A stretch of DNA of 64,000 nucleotides from Brevibacillus gelatini (GTDB taxonomy: Bacteria > Bacillota > Bacilli > Brevibacillales > Brevibacillaceae): assembly GCF_003710935.1 (NCBI RefSeq), contig NZ_RHHS01000039.1, positions 1 to 64,000 on the forward strand, read 5' to 3'. Each line of letters opens with the position of its first letter. Positions within the stretch are counted from its first letter, which is position 1. Position numbers and translations under genes: made by a program. The notes below the pieces were generated by a model that saw nothing but the letters and a program-made list of their open reading frames with translations, was not told where the DNA came from and ran no database searches. Below, one piece after another: positions 1 through 8,271 of the stretch.

Positions 1-18
1 GTTTGAGACAGCCCCTTC

Positions 19-252
19 TCAGAGTGCGTACCGCAGACAAACTCCTTCTTCTGCAACGGCAGCGAGATCGTAGAATTTCTTCCTTCTCCGGTTTCTTCTC
101 TTTCCGTTTTCTTTCCTCTTCGCTATATGATTGTTCGTTGCGCGGGTCTTTGGCATATGGTCAAAAGATCTGGCCAGAGTATTCACCAAACTTTTCTTCT
201 TATGGATGATGTTATGGATGGTGGATTTCCCTAAGCGAACCGCCTGATTCAT
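19..252 (-). CDS. Possible small basic protein, unrecognised
   Basis: A 77-residue frame with an ATG preceded by a weak GGTGG-like ribosome site. The N-terminal 30 residues look like the end of a helix-turn-helix (GKSTIHNIIHKKK). A strongly basic stretch with RRNRRRKK follows. Just upstream, another frame ends in a protein-like peptide (YFNEIPELEQVAA then stop), so this may be the tail of a decayed two-frame gene rather than a functional one. It lies downstream of the yifB-like gene on the same strand, about 65 bases away. I do not recognise a family, and a chance frame is quite possible. Confidence 0.25.
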   Translation of the reverse strand: MNQAVRLGKSTIHNIIHKKKSLVNTLARSFDHMPKTRATNNHIAKRKENGKRRNRRRKKFYDLAAVAEEGVCLRYAL

Positions 253-316
253 GCTGCCACCTGTTCAAGTTCCGGTATTTCATTAAAATATAGAAGTAAC
301 TGTAACCCTCACGCAA

Positions 317-1864
317 TCAAAACGACAGCCCTCTATCCAATGCCCTGTATCGAATCGCCTCCGCGACGTGAGCAGCTTCTATCCGCGCTGCTCCCTCCAA
401 ATCCGCAATCGTTCGCGCCACCTTGACGATTCTGTCGTACGCCCTCGCGCTAAGCCCCAGCGTCTCAAACGCTAGTTGCAATATTTCTTGCCCTTCTTTG
501 TCCAGCTTGGCATACCTTTGCAGCTCTTCCGCATTCATCATGCTGTTGAACGGGCTGCCTGGCCGATGCCGATACCTGTCACATTGAATAGCCCGCGCCT
601 GTTCAACCCTCGCCCGGATGTCGCGCGATGATTCTTCCTTGACACGGTTGTGCAGCAGTTGCACAGGCACGCGCGGGACTTCGATATGCAGGTCAATCCG
701 GTCCAACAGCGGCCCCGACAGCTTGGAACGGTATTTGTTTATTTGCTGCGGTGTGCAGGAGCACGTCTGCTTCTCCCGGGTGCCGAAAAATCCACACGGA
801 CACGGATTGCACGACCCGATCAGCAAAAATCTTGCCGGAAAGGTAAACACCTGCTTGGCCCGGCCAATCGTCACAATCCCAGCCTCCAGTGGCTGGCGCA
901 GCACCTCAAGAACGTGGCGGGAAAACTCCGGCATCTCGTCCAAAAACAAAATTCCGCCATGTGAGAGGCTGCATTCGCCCGGTCGGGGAATTTGTGCCCC
1001 TCCCCCGATCAGAGCTGTAGCTGTAATCGTATGATGTGGAGCGCGAAACGGCCTTTCTTGAATGAGTCCGCCATCGCGCTTCAATTGACCTGCAATGCTG
1101 TATATTTTCGTGACCTCGTACGATTCGTCCATCGTCATTTGAGGCATGATGCCTGGCAGACAGGTGGACAGCAGCGTCTTGCCACAGCCGGGCGGTCCGA
1201 CCAAAATGACGTTGTGAAAGCCGGCTGCCGCGATCTCCAGCCCGCGTTTGACGAAGCGCTGACCGTACACATGCGCAAAATCCGGTGCCTGCGGGGCCAC
1301 AGGGGCCTGGCTGGCTCGCGTTGAAGCAGATGCTGCAGCTTGCGGATTTTTGGGCTGCAGTCCTTCTTTCCAATACTGCACCGCTTCCGTCAAATTGGCG
1401 GCAGGCAAGACGATAATCTCGACCAGATGCGCTTCGGCGGCGTTTGCCTCTGGTAAAATGACATGGGTAAAGCCCGCCTTCGTCGCTTCCAGCAGGATGG
1501 GGAGAACGCCCGTCACAGGACGCAGAGAGCCATCGAGGGCAAGCTCTCCAAGAATCAAAATGCGCTCTTCGCGGGGCAGTATTTGCTTGGACGCAAGCAA
1601 AATGCCAAACGCGATGGCAAGATCAAAGCCAGAGCCTTCCTTGCGCTGGTCCGCTGGCGCCAGATTGACCGTAATTCGCTGCATCGGGTAATCGTAGCCA
1701 GCATTGCGCAAAGCTGCACGAACGCGGTCTCTCGCTTCCTTCACGGCAGAGCCGCCCAGCCCCACAAGATCGAACTGCGGCAGTCCATTGGCAATGTCCG
1801 TTTCTACGCTCACCATCATCCCGTCTATGCCGAGAACGGTCCCGGAATAGCTGCATGCGTACAT
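317..1864 (-). CDS. YifB/ComM-family Mg-chelatase-like AAA+ ATPase
   Basis: About 515 residues, the usual length of the YifB/ComM family. The N-terminal domain is the Lon-protease-like ChlI fold (MYACSYSGTVLGIDGMMV start, later LAPADQRKEGSGFDLAIA). An AAA+ module follows with Walker A GPPGCGKT, Walker B LFLDEMPEF and the RAPHHT motif typical of Mg-chelatase subunits. A CxCG-type cysteine cluster (CNPCPCGFFG, then CSC) precedes the C-terminal helical domain. In Gram-negative bacteria ComM is a branch-migration helicase for natural transformation; the role in Bacilli is not settled. The start at 1864 is chosen because GGGGGAGAAT precedes that ATG; an upstream in-frame ATG has no such site. It appears to be a single-gene unit. 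Confidence 0.93.
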   Translation of the reverse strand: MYACSYSGTVLGIDGMMVSVETDIANGLPQFDLVGLGGSAVKEARDRVRAALRNAGYDYPMQRITVNLAPADQRKEGSGFDLAIAFGILLASKQILPREERILILGELALDGSLRPVTGVLPILLEATKAGFTHVILPEANAAEAHLVEIIVLPAANLTEAVQYWKEGLQPKNPQAAASASTRASQAPVAPQAPDFAHVYGQRFVKRGLEIAAAGFHNVILVGPPGCGKTLLSTCLPGIMPQMTMDESYEVTKIYSIAGQLKRDGGLIQERPFRAPHHTITATALIGGGAQIPRPGECSLSHGGILFLDEMPEFSRHVLEVLRQPLEAGIVTIGRAKQVFTFPARFLLIGSCNPCPCGFFGTREKQTCSCTPQQINKYRSKLSGPLLDRIDLHIEVPRVPVQLLHNRVKEESSRDIRARVEQARAIQCDRYRHRPGSPFNSMMNAEELQRYAKLDKEGQEILQLAFETLGLSARAYDRIVKVARTIADLEGAARIEAAHVAEAIRYRALDRGLSF

Positions 1865-2269
1865 ATTCTCTCCCCCTTTGCTTTTAGCGTAGGAAAAGAA
1901 AGTGGGGGTGTGCAAGTTTATTGCGGGGGTGGGGATGTGAATGCGTAGCGCTAGGTTTATGGAGTTTTTAAGCCCTCTAATTAGACTTGACCCACTTTGC
2001 TATTTATCAATGTCACTCCTCGTGAAGTCATCATGTTTATTAGGTGGTGTTATAATTGTTACATGAGTGCTTGAAAAGCCTATTATTCTACGACCTGAAC
2101 AATCTAGTTGAAGAAGCCAAACAGAAAGCATTGGGGCATGTAAGGTACTTGGCTGAGAAAAAACAAGAATTGACACTGACAGCGAGACGAGCAGTTCTTG
2201 AGCAGTCACTACGAGAAAAAGCAAGCATTTCTTTCCCCTCGGCTCCACCTTGCAGCATCCACCCAACAC

Positions 2270-2299
2270 AAAAAGACCCGCTACCCCATGCGCGAGTCT
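2270..2299 (-). terminator. Intrinsic terminator after the 63-residue gene
   Basis: On the minus strand an 8-pair stem (AGACTCGC with GCGGGTCT, one wobble) is followed by TTTTTG. It lies about 100 bases downstream of the small gene ending at 2400. Apart from this hairpin I see nothing convincing in the gene-free stretch 1865-2399. Confidence 0.6.
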
Positions 2300-2399
2300 T
2301 CTGCTCCTTGACTTGACAGCCCATTTGCCGCTGCAGCCACTCCCCCATCGCTCAATGCATCGTCCTTTCAAAACGAAGCACGGCCTGGAGCGATTTGTT

Positions 2400-2591
2400 T
2401 TAAGAAAGCTCCTTTTTCACATTGGCAATGAGCTTGTCCGCATTGTTTTCATCGTTGTCAAACATGACGAGATCGTGCAAGACGATGCCTTCTACAGTTT
2501 GAATGGCATCCGACAGCGAGTCGGCCAGCTTTTGCATGTCGATTTTGTCTGCTTTTTCTACGTCTAATACGAGTACCAGCTTTTTCTTCAT
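2400..2591 (-). CDS. Small hypothetical protein, 63 residues
   Basis: Encodes MKKKLVLVLDVEKADKID and continues as an acidic, soluble alpha/beta-looking protein ending in VKKELS. The ATG at 2591 is chosen because AGGA lies eight bases before it; an upstream in-frame start would add eight residues. There is no signal peptide or membrane segment. The next gene upstream on the same strand is a frameshifted small gene. I do not recognise the family. The hydrophobic first strand followed by alternating helix and strand suggests a compact folded domain, not a chance frame. Confidence 0.6.
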   Translation of the reverse strand: MKKKLVLVLDVEKADKIDMQKLADSLSDAIQTVEGIVLHDLVMFDNDENNADKLIANVKKELS

Positions 2592-2729
2592 GATGGGAAT
2601 CCTCATTTCGCTCAAAAATAATCGTTAGGAAAAATCGTATATACCAACGGCATTATACCAAATAATTGCCGGGCAATCGACCGTGAGCTTGCTTTTCCAT
2701 TCATCCGCGACCATCCAGTATCCTGGCAC

Positions 2730-2959
2730 TTACGCGTAGCAGCCTTTTTCAAAGACGATGACAGATTCACAGGCAAACCCTCGTCTTCAAACGCATAGGG
2801 AGCGTAGACGCCAAAGCCGTAGCGAAACGAAGTAAAACCGTCCCCAGTCGTTTGCAAATCAGGATCATGCTCCCGCACGAACGCTTCTACTTCCTGATAC
2901 GGCTGCCCCAGCAGATTTTTACCGAAAAAAAGAACTTCAACATCCGTATGAAACTCCAT
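2730..2959 (-). pseudogene. Small hypothetical gene broken by a 1-base frameshift
   Basis: The frame starts MEFHTDVEVLFFGKNLLG, with GGGGGAG five bases before the ATG, and reads well to about 2771 (YAFEDEGLPV). The initial frame then runs on into implausible sequence and stops far downstream. Skipping to the next frame at about 2769-2771 gives ESVIVFEKGCYA followed at once by TAA at 2730-2732, a natural-looking end. The simplest reading is a single-base deletion in a protein of about 76 residues. Either the gene is decayed or the base call is wrong. No family is recognised. It lies 45 bases downstream of the YcgL-like gene on the same strand. Confidence 0.55.
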
Positions 2960-3004
2960 GGCTGCTCCCCCATCCCCGTGCTTTTTGCTCATGTGACACT
3001 CGCG

Positions 3005-3778
3005 TCATTTCGTCCAGGCCAGGCGCAAATAGCGGCGGTACAGCGCATCCAGCCTGGCTGTACAATCGGGGATGCTGTCTGTGTACTCGCTCGCACAGGC
3101 GCTCCATTTTTCCAGTTTCTCGTCAATGTACGCGTGAATCACTTCGATCCTTGGTTCCAGGTCAAGCTCGTCTCCCGCCATTTTCCGGCGCAGCAGCTCG
3201 TCAATTTCCCGCCGCAGGTCCGCATCTGTCACCAGCTCGTCTACCAAATGCTGAAACAGAAGCGGCGGATTTGTCCGGTATTTGTGAATCCATTCGCAAG
3301 CCAGGAGCGGGCGCAGGACGTAAAAGTATGTTTTGATGCGCACGCAGTCCCCCTGCAAATCCTTGCGGTAGTTTCCTTTCGCCATGCTCAAATAGTGGAG
3401 CATCGCTGTTTTTGGCGAAAACAGCTCGTTGCCCATTTGAAGCAGTTCCGCGCGAAATCCGAGTTCGTCCCGGTAAACGATACCGGAAGCCAGCCATTCG
3501 TGCAGAGCCGGGTTCGATTTGCGAAACAGCTTCAACGCCTTTCGAATATCCCAGCCGTTTATATCGAGCCTTTCATCTATGGGCAGTTCCACGACATCCC
3601 GTTTGTCATCAATGGACAGGTACCACTCCGGCTTCCGCACATAAACAAAACGCACATCGTAGTCGCTATCCTGCGAGGGAAAACCCCAGGCCCGGCTCCC
3701 GGACTCGACGGCAAACAGCACCTTCAGTTCGTGCTCATTTTCGATCTCCCGCAGTTTTTGTTTGATGAGTTCCTGCAT
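3005..3778 (-). CDS. ycgL: YcgL-type nucleotidyltransferase
   Basis: A 257-residue protein of the predicted nucleotidyltransferase group COG3541 (B. subtilis YcgL). The catalytic signature is visible near residue 25: ESGSRAWGFPSQDSDYDVRF, that is GSR followed by the DxD-like metal-binding pair. The rest is helical and matches the family in length and in motifs such as FRKSNPALHEWL. The substrate is unknown; members are related to minimal nucleotidyltransferases that modify nucleic acids or proteins. GGGAG lies ten bases before the ATG. It precedes a frameshifted small gene on the same strand, which may once have been co-transcribed. Confidence 0.85.
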   Translation of the reverse strand: MQELIKQKLREIENEHELKVLFAVESGSRAWGFPSQDSDYDVRFVYVRKPEWYLSIDDKRDVVELPIDERLDINGWDIRKALKLFRKSNPALHEWLASGIVYRDELGFRAELLQMGNELFSPKTAMLHYLSMAKGNYRKDLQGDCVRIKTYFYVLRPLLACEWIHKYRTNPPLLFQHLVDELVTDADLRREIDELLRRKMAGDELDLEPRIEVIHAYIDEKLEKWSACASEYTDSIPDCTARLDALYRRYLRLAWTK

Positions 3779-3901
3779 CTTGCCATCTCTCCCAACATTT
3801 CTGAGCGCAAAACAAACGCAAACGTGTAATACTAATTTTTACCATCAACCCTGATTGTAGCAGTGTCTGCCTCAAGGATCTACTTCCGGCTGCCCAGCCT
3901 G

Positions 3902-3940
3902 AAAAAAACTCGCTGAACCCGTTAGTCTGGATTCAGCGAG
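3902..3940 (-). terminator. Terminator of the BIG2-repeat gene
   Basis: A perfect 9-pair stem (CTCGCTGAA with TTCAGCGAG) followed on the minus strand by seven T residues, 14 bases after the stop codon. Confidence 0.85.
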
Positions 3941-3953
3941 CGCGTTTCCTGCG

Positions 3954-5306
3954 TTATTTCACAGTGACTTTGATCTTTACTTCTTCGCCTTTGTATTTGG
4001 CTGTAATCGTTGCGGTTCCTTTTGCCTTCGCTTTTACTTTTCCGCTCGTGGAAACGGTAGCGACCGAAGACTTGGACGTGCTCCAGCTCGCTTTTGAACC
4101 GGAGAGGGTCTTCCCATCATAGGTCAACGTGATTGTTTCCGATTCCCCTTTTTTCAGGCTCAGACTGGTGTCGTCTGCCTCCAACAGCTTGCTGCCTTTG
4201 TCGTCAACCGTAACTTCGATTTCGACTTTTTCACCTTTGTACGTAGCCGTAATCGTTGCGGTTCCTTTCTTTTTCGCTTTCACAACGCCATCGTCGTCAA
4301 CAGTCGCGACAGATGATTTGGATGTTTTCCACTCTGCTTTGGAGCCTTTGAGCTTTCCGCCGTCATAGCGGAGCGTAATCGTTTCCTCTTGCCCTTTTTT
4401 CAGCTTCAATTTGGTGTCGCTTGCTTCCAGCAGAGCCGCGCTGCCGTTGTCAACGGTGACTTCAATCTCTGCTTTGTATCCTTTGTATGTCGCAGTGATG
4501 GTTGCCTTACCTTTGCCTTTTGCCGTAATAACCCCATCCGATACAGTCGCTACGGAAGACTTGGATGTTTTCCAGGTCGCTTTCGATCCGGCAAGTGTGC
4601 TTTTGTCGTAGGTCAGCTTGATCGTTTTCTTTTCGCCTTTTTTCAGCGAAATTTTGCTGTCGCTAGCCTGGAGTTTGCCGGATTGGCTGTCGACTACATC
4701 CACGTTAATCTTGACCGATTTTCCTTTGTACTCGGCCGTGATAACGGCGGTACCGCTTGCTTTCGCTGTAATTTCGCCTCTTTTTACGGTCGCTACAGAT
4801 TCATTAGAAGATTTCCAGCTCGCATCGAGACTGGATAGTGTTTTGTTGCCATACTTTAGCGTTATCGTTTTCGTATCGCCTTTTTTGATGCTTACAGACG
4901 TACTGGATGCTTCCAGTTTCGGTTCTTCGATCACGGAAACGCGAATGCGGATCGAATCTCCATTGTATTTCCCGTTAATGACATACATGCCCTTCTTATG
5001 TCCGGTTATGACCCCATTGCGAATTGTTGCAATTGAGCTATTGACAGGTGTCCAGCTTACAAGCGAAGGATCCAGCGGGCGACCGTTGTATGTCACCTGC
5101 AAGGTCAACGGCTCCCCGATTGTTACCTCCACATGATACGAGGGTGCCTCAAGCCCGCTCGACGCGGCTTTTGCTACATAGCTGCTTGCGGCTTGGGCGG
5201 TTGGTACTTGTGCAGACGCAATGCCCGTTACGGCGAACTGAACGGCGCAGATGGCTGCGACAGCGAGTGAAACGTTTTTCATTACATTTCTTTTTGTCAG
5301 CTTCAT
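3954..5306 (-). CDS. Secreted protein with five Ig-like BIG2 repeats
   Basis: A 450-residue exported protein. The start at 5306 is set by GGAGGATAAC directly before the ATG. The N-terminus is basic then hydrophobic (MKLTKRNVMKNVSLAVAAIC) with an alanine-rich cleavage region near residue 35. Five tandem domains of about 80 residues follow, each with the BIG2 pattern of a lysine-rich strand, a W(K/S)TSKSSVATV core and a GTATITA(T/K)YKG strand; the last three are closely similar. BIG2 domains are common in bacterial surface proteins and adhesins. There is no catalytic domain, LPxTG sorting signal or SLH domain, so it is probably released or loosely wall-bound. It has its own terminator and no obvious operon partner. 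Confidence 0.85.
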   Translation of the reverse strand: MKLTKRNVMKNVSLAVAAICAVQFAVTGIASAQVPTAQAASSYVAKAASSGLEAPSYHVEVTIGEPLTLQVTYNGRPLDPSLVSWTPVNSSIATIRNGVITGHKKGMYVINGKYNGDSIRIRVSVIEEPKLEASSTSVSIKKGDTKTITLKYGNKTLSSLDASWKSSNESVATVKRGEITAKASGTAVITAEYKGKSVKINVDVVDSQSGKLQASDSKISLKKGEKKTIKLTYDKSTLAGSKATWKTSKSSVATVSDGVITAKGKGKATITATYKGYKAEIEVTVDNGSAALLEASDTKLKLKKGQEETITLRYDGGKLKGSKAEWKTSKSSVATVDDDGVVKAKKKGTATITATYKGEKVEIEVTVDDKGSKLLEADDTSLSLKKGESETITLTYDGKTLSGSKASWSTSKSSVATVSTSGKVKAKAKGTATITAKYKGEEVKIKVTVK

Positions 5307-5491
5307 GTTATCCTCCACATTGTTTGCTTCATCAAATAGGACGAGTAAAATGGAAAAACGTCACATGAAATCACAAGTTTTTTAGAAAAACATTTGTTTT
5401 TAAAAAAACTTTTGTCAGGTGTTAAAGAGACTACCGTTTCACTCATTGAACAAATCAGGCTTGTCCCGCCTAGCAACTTATGATGGCAAAA

Positions 5492-5524
5492 AGAAAAATG
5501 CCTCCCAGCCTATGCCTGGAAGGC
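5492..5524 (-). terminator. Terminator at the end of the rpsP-yraN gene block
   Basis: A 9-pair stem (GCCTTCCAG with CTGGGAGGC, one wobble) followed on the minus strand by ATTTTTCTTTTT. It lies about 115 bases after the yraN stop. The rest of 5307-5638 holds only the AT-rich upstream region of the BIG2 gene and no convincing gene. Confidence 0.7.
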
Positions 5525-5638
5525 CAATGATGATGCTTGGAGGAGTTTCATCGCGTCGAGTACAGTACATTGTACGCAGGTACAGTGACCGTTGCTGTAG
5601 ACATATCCCCATTATCCAGGCAGCTTGGAGCCCGTTTT

Positions 5639-6013
5639 TTAAAAGGCCCCTACAAAATGCTCGATTGTCGGTTCTATATGCTCGCCACGGGTCGAGCCGG
5701 GCTGGAAAATGGCGACGACATCAAATCGAAAAGCAGGCACCTGCCGCGGCAGGGCCTGCAAATAAGCGACAGCCAGCTCGCGCAGCTTTTGCTTTTTCCT
5801 CCACGTAACAGATTCGGCGGCCGTACCGCAGGCAAGACTGCTCCGGGTCCGAACCTCTACAAAGACAAGAGTCTTGCCATCCTGGGCAATCAGGTCAATC
5901 TCGCCCTGTCTCGTGCGTACATTTTGCCCGATGATCTGATAGCCTTTTTGCAGCAAATAATGCTTCGCGAGCTGCTCGCCTCGTTGTCCGAGAAGCCTGC
6001 GACGGTTGCTCAT
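5639..6013 (-). CDS. yraN: YraN/UPF0102 family nuclease-like protein
   Basis: 124 residues, full length for UPF0102. It shows the endonuclease-like core: GEQLAKHYLLQKGYQIIGQN, then RTRQGEIDLIAQDG and LVFVEVRTR, giving the E-x-D and E-x-K type arrangement of the restriction-endonuclease fold. The function is unproven. Its ATG overlaps the stop of the upstream flhB-like gene (ATGA), so the two are translationally coupled. It is the last gene of the co-oriented block that begins at rpsP and is followed by a terminator. Confidence 0.92.
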   Translation of the reverse strand: MSNRRRLLGQRGEQLAKHYLLQKGYQIIGQNVRTRQGEIDLIAQDGKTLVFVEVRTRSSLACGTAAESVTWRKKQKLRELAVAYLQALPRQVPAFRFDVVAIFQPGSTRGEHIEPTIEHFVGAF

Positions 6014-6294
6014 CTTTTGGCTCCCCCTTTGTCGAGCCGGTACACAAAGGCGAGAACTTCCGCCACTACCTGATACAGCTCAGGTGGAATCTGCTGGTCA
6101 AGATCGAGCTTTCCCAGCACTTCCACGAGCGAAGGGTCTTCCTGAATGGGGATGTCGTGCTCTCTGGCTGTTTTCAGCATATTCTCGGCAACGAAACCTT
6201 TCCCCTTTGCGACCACTTTTGGCGCTTCCATGACCCCGGCCTGATATTTGAGCGCTACTGCCTGCTTCCGCTTGTTGTCAGGGGATTGGTTCAT
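6010..6294 (-). CDS. ylqH: FlhB C-terminal-domain homologue (YlqH-like)
   Basis: 94 residues corresponding to the cytoplasmic tail of the flagellar export protein FlhB/EscU: AVALKYQAGVMEAPKVVAKG, then HDIPIQEDPSLVEVLGKLDL and ELYQVVAEVLAFVYRL. The membrane part is absent. The autocleavage motif NPTH of true FlhB is also absent; NKRKQ stands just before AVALKY. AAAGGGGTGG precedes the ATG at 6294. The gene overlaps both neighbours by four bases (ylqG stop, yraN start). B. subtilis has the same ylqG-ylqH pair. The role is unknown, perhaps a decoy or regulator of export switching, which is inference. Confidence 0.9.
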   Translation of the reverse strand: MNQSPDNKRKQAVALKYQAGVMEAPKVVAKGKGFVAENMLKTAREHDIPIQEDPSLVEVLGKLDLDQQIPPELYQVVAEVLAFVYRLDKGGAKR

Positions 6295-8237
6295 ATGCGC
6301 ACATCCACCCCTTTGTAATCGGCAAAAATCGCTCCTTTGGCCTGACACACTCCCGGCTTGCTGCTCTGCCTGTCCGGTATCGGCTGAATGCGCATGGCGG
6401 ACAAATGATAGCCCACGTCGTGCAATTGCTTCGCAAACTGATCCTTCGTTTCCTGGACCAGTGCCTCCAGCCAGGGGGAATCATTGAAGATTTGCAGGTT
6501 GACGATCCGGTTCACAATCCCGACGTCGACCATCGTCGTCCCCATGCCCTTTAGCTCCAGATGGAAAAACAGGCGGCAGTTTTCCGGGTCCAGTTTGCCG
6601 CTTCCTTGCTTTTTCGCTTCGATCTGCACAAAAGCCGTCTCATCGCCTTCTGCCTGGCGAATTGGAATTTGCAGCACGATTTGCGACAAAGTGTGGTTGC
6701 CCGGCTGCACCATCATCAACTGCTGTCCGGTTACTTGCTGCAGCAATTGTTCGGCTGCCTCGCGCAGCGCGGTCGGCACGGATTGCGCAGGAGCCTGACT
6801 GATCTGCAAAAGCAACGATTTCACTGTTTCGAGCTGCTTGTGCGCTCCCGGATCGACTGGCTGCTGGCCAAGCGCCTGCCCCATCAATTCGCGTTCATGG
6901 TTGATGCCCAAGTGCCGAAACAGTTCGAAGAGCGGGTTAGTGGAGGGTGCGCCTGCTCCAGTCCCCGTCACAGGCGGCTGCATTGCGCCATTCGCCTGTT
7001 GTCCGCCAGAAGTGTCAATAGCCCTGGCTGTCGCGGGAAGCTCGATATTTGCCCCCTGATTTTGCCCGGGAAAAAGTCCGGAAGGCTGCTGGCTGTTTTT
7101 CGTCCCTTCCAAAGCTGCTCCCGCTGGAAAAGCGCCGCCAGTCTGCTCAGGAACATCTCCCGCCTGGCGCATGCCATTTGCCGAAGCTGCGCTGGAAGGC
7201 GTTTCACTCGCCCCTGCTTTTGGCAAAGCACCTGGCAGACTGGTCGCTTTTCCCGAACCGTCAGCCGGCTGGCTGGCTGGCACTTGCGCTCCCGCCAACG
7301 GCATTCCGATTGATCCGGGAGCTACAGAAGCGTTTGACGCCGCCCCTTGCACGTTTGCAGACAACGCCGGGGAAGGGAACTGGCTGGCATTGCCTGTCGC
7401 CGCTGGCGCTGTGCCTTGACTGGGTGCATTCCCTGGTACGGCTGGTGCTGTACCTTGACTGGCATTTCCCGGCGCGGCTGATTTGTTGGAGACAGCCGCA
7501 TCCTTGGCGTTTTCCGCTGTCGGCAGCAGCAAAGGCAGGGCAGCCAGCTTGTCTTTCAGTTGACCGACCACTTGCCGCACATCCGCGCTCATCGCTCCCG
7601 CTGCGCCTGGCCCGGAAGCAGAAGGCTGTCCAGGCGGCTTGGCGGCATTTTCCTTCTGATTCAAAAACAGCGTCGCTTCCTGCAAAAACTGCTGAATCGC
7701 CTGACTTAAGGGCTTGCCGGACACAAACGCCTTCAGTCCCGCAACCGAATCCGGCGTCAACGGCAAATTGCGCTTCATCGCCAAGAGGAAAGCATCGACC
7801 GTCCGCTCATCCATCCCGATCCGCTCTGCCACCTGCGAAAAAGCCTGAACGATCTCCTTGGTGACAGGCAAATTGGCATTCACGAGCGCCTGTACGATTG
7901 CCTTGCTCTCTTTTGTCTCCGCAATGCCGAGCGAGCGCATCAGGCTTTCCAGCGATGCTTCCTTTCCATTCGCTTCCGCAGGCGTGTCCAGCACTTTCAA
8001 GGTTACGACTCCAGTAGAAGGCTGAACCTGCAGCCACGCCTTTTGACCCGCTTCAAGATTCGCCTCCATCTTGGCCAGAACCTGCATCCCGCCGATTTGG
8101 ACCAGTGCCATTTGCTCCGGGTAATGCTTGACCACCGTGCCTTTGAATACTTGTCCGGGCGTCAGCTCTACCGGTTTGACATTAGCCGAAGATGTCTTTT
8201 GCACGAAAGACGACATGATTTGCGACGTGGAAAACAT
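6291..8237 (-). CDS. ylqG: YlqG-like protein with FliK-like C-terminal region
   Basis: 648 residues. The N-terminal 80 residues form a small beta-rich domain (ELTPGQVFKGTVVKHYPEQM). The middle, roughly residues 200-420, is low-complexity and rich in Ala, Pro, Gly, Ser and Gln. The last 130 residues resemble the hook-length-control (FliK) C-terminal domain: LQIPIRQAEGDETAFVQIEA and LFFHLELKGMGTTMVDV. A disordered ruler plus folded C-terminus fits a FliK-like substrate-switch protein. It is paired with an FlhB-tail homologue, the natural FliK partner, yet lies far from any flagellar operon. No signal peptide is seen. Confidence 0.85.
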   Translation of the reverse strand: MFSTSQIMSSFVQKTSSANVKPVELTPGQVFKGTVVKHYPEQMALVQIGGMQVLAKMEANLEAGQKAWLQVQPSTGVVTLKVLDTPAEANGKEASLESLMRSLGIAETKESKAIVQALVNANLPVTKEIVQAFSQVAERIGMDERTVDAFLLAMKRNLPLTPDSVAGLKAFVSGKPLSQAIQQFLQEATLFLNQKENAAKPPGQPSASGPGAAGAMSADVRQVVGQLKDKLAALPLLLPTAENAKDAAVSNKSAAPGNASQGTAPAVPGNAPSQGTAPAATGNASQFPSPALSANVQGAASNASVAPGSIGMPLAGAQVPASQPADGSGKATSLPGALPKAGASETPSSAASANGMRQAGDVPEQTGGAFPAGAALEGTKNSQQPSGLFPGQNQGANIELPATARAIDTSGGQQANGAMQPPVTGTGAGAPSTNPLFELFRHLGINHERELMGQALGQQPVDPGAHKQLETVKSLLLQISQAPAQSVPTALREAAEQLLQQVTGQQLMMVQPGNHTLSQIVLQIPIRQAEGDETAFVQIEAKKQGSGKLDPENCRLFFHLELKGMGTTMVDVGIVNRIVNLQIFNDSPWLEALVQETKDQFAKQLHDVGYHLSAMRIQPIPDRQSSKPGVCQAKGAIFADYKGVDVRI

Positions 8238-8271
8238 GGACTCCCCTCCTTCGAAAGTGCTGTGCAGTCAG

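Noticed and set aside
2056-2316. An 86-residue plus-strand frame in the gap after the yifB-like gene
   Set aside because: It has no ribosome site, runs through the minus-strand terminator at 2270-2299 and has an implausible proline- and serine-rich tail. A central stretch (VEEAKQKALGHVRYLAEKKQ) looks protein-like and could be a gene fragment, but I cannot support it.
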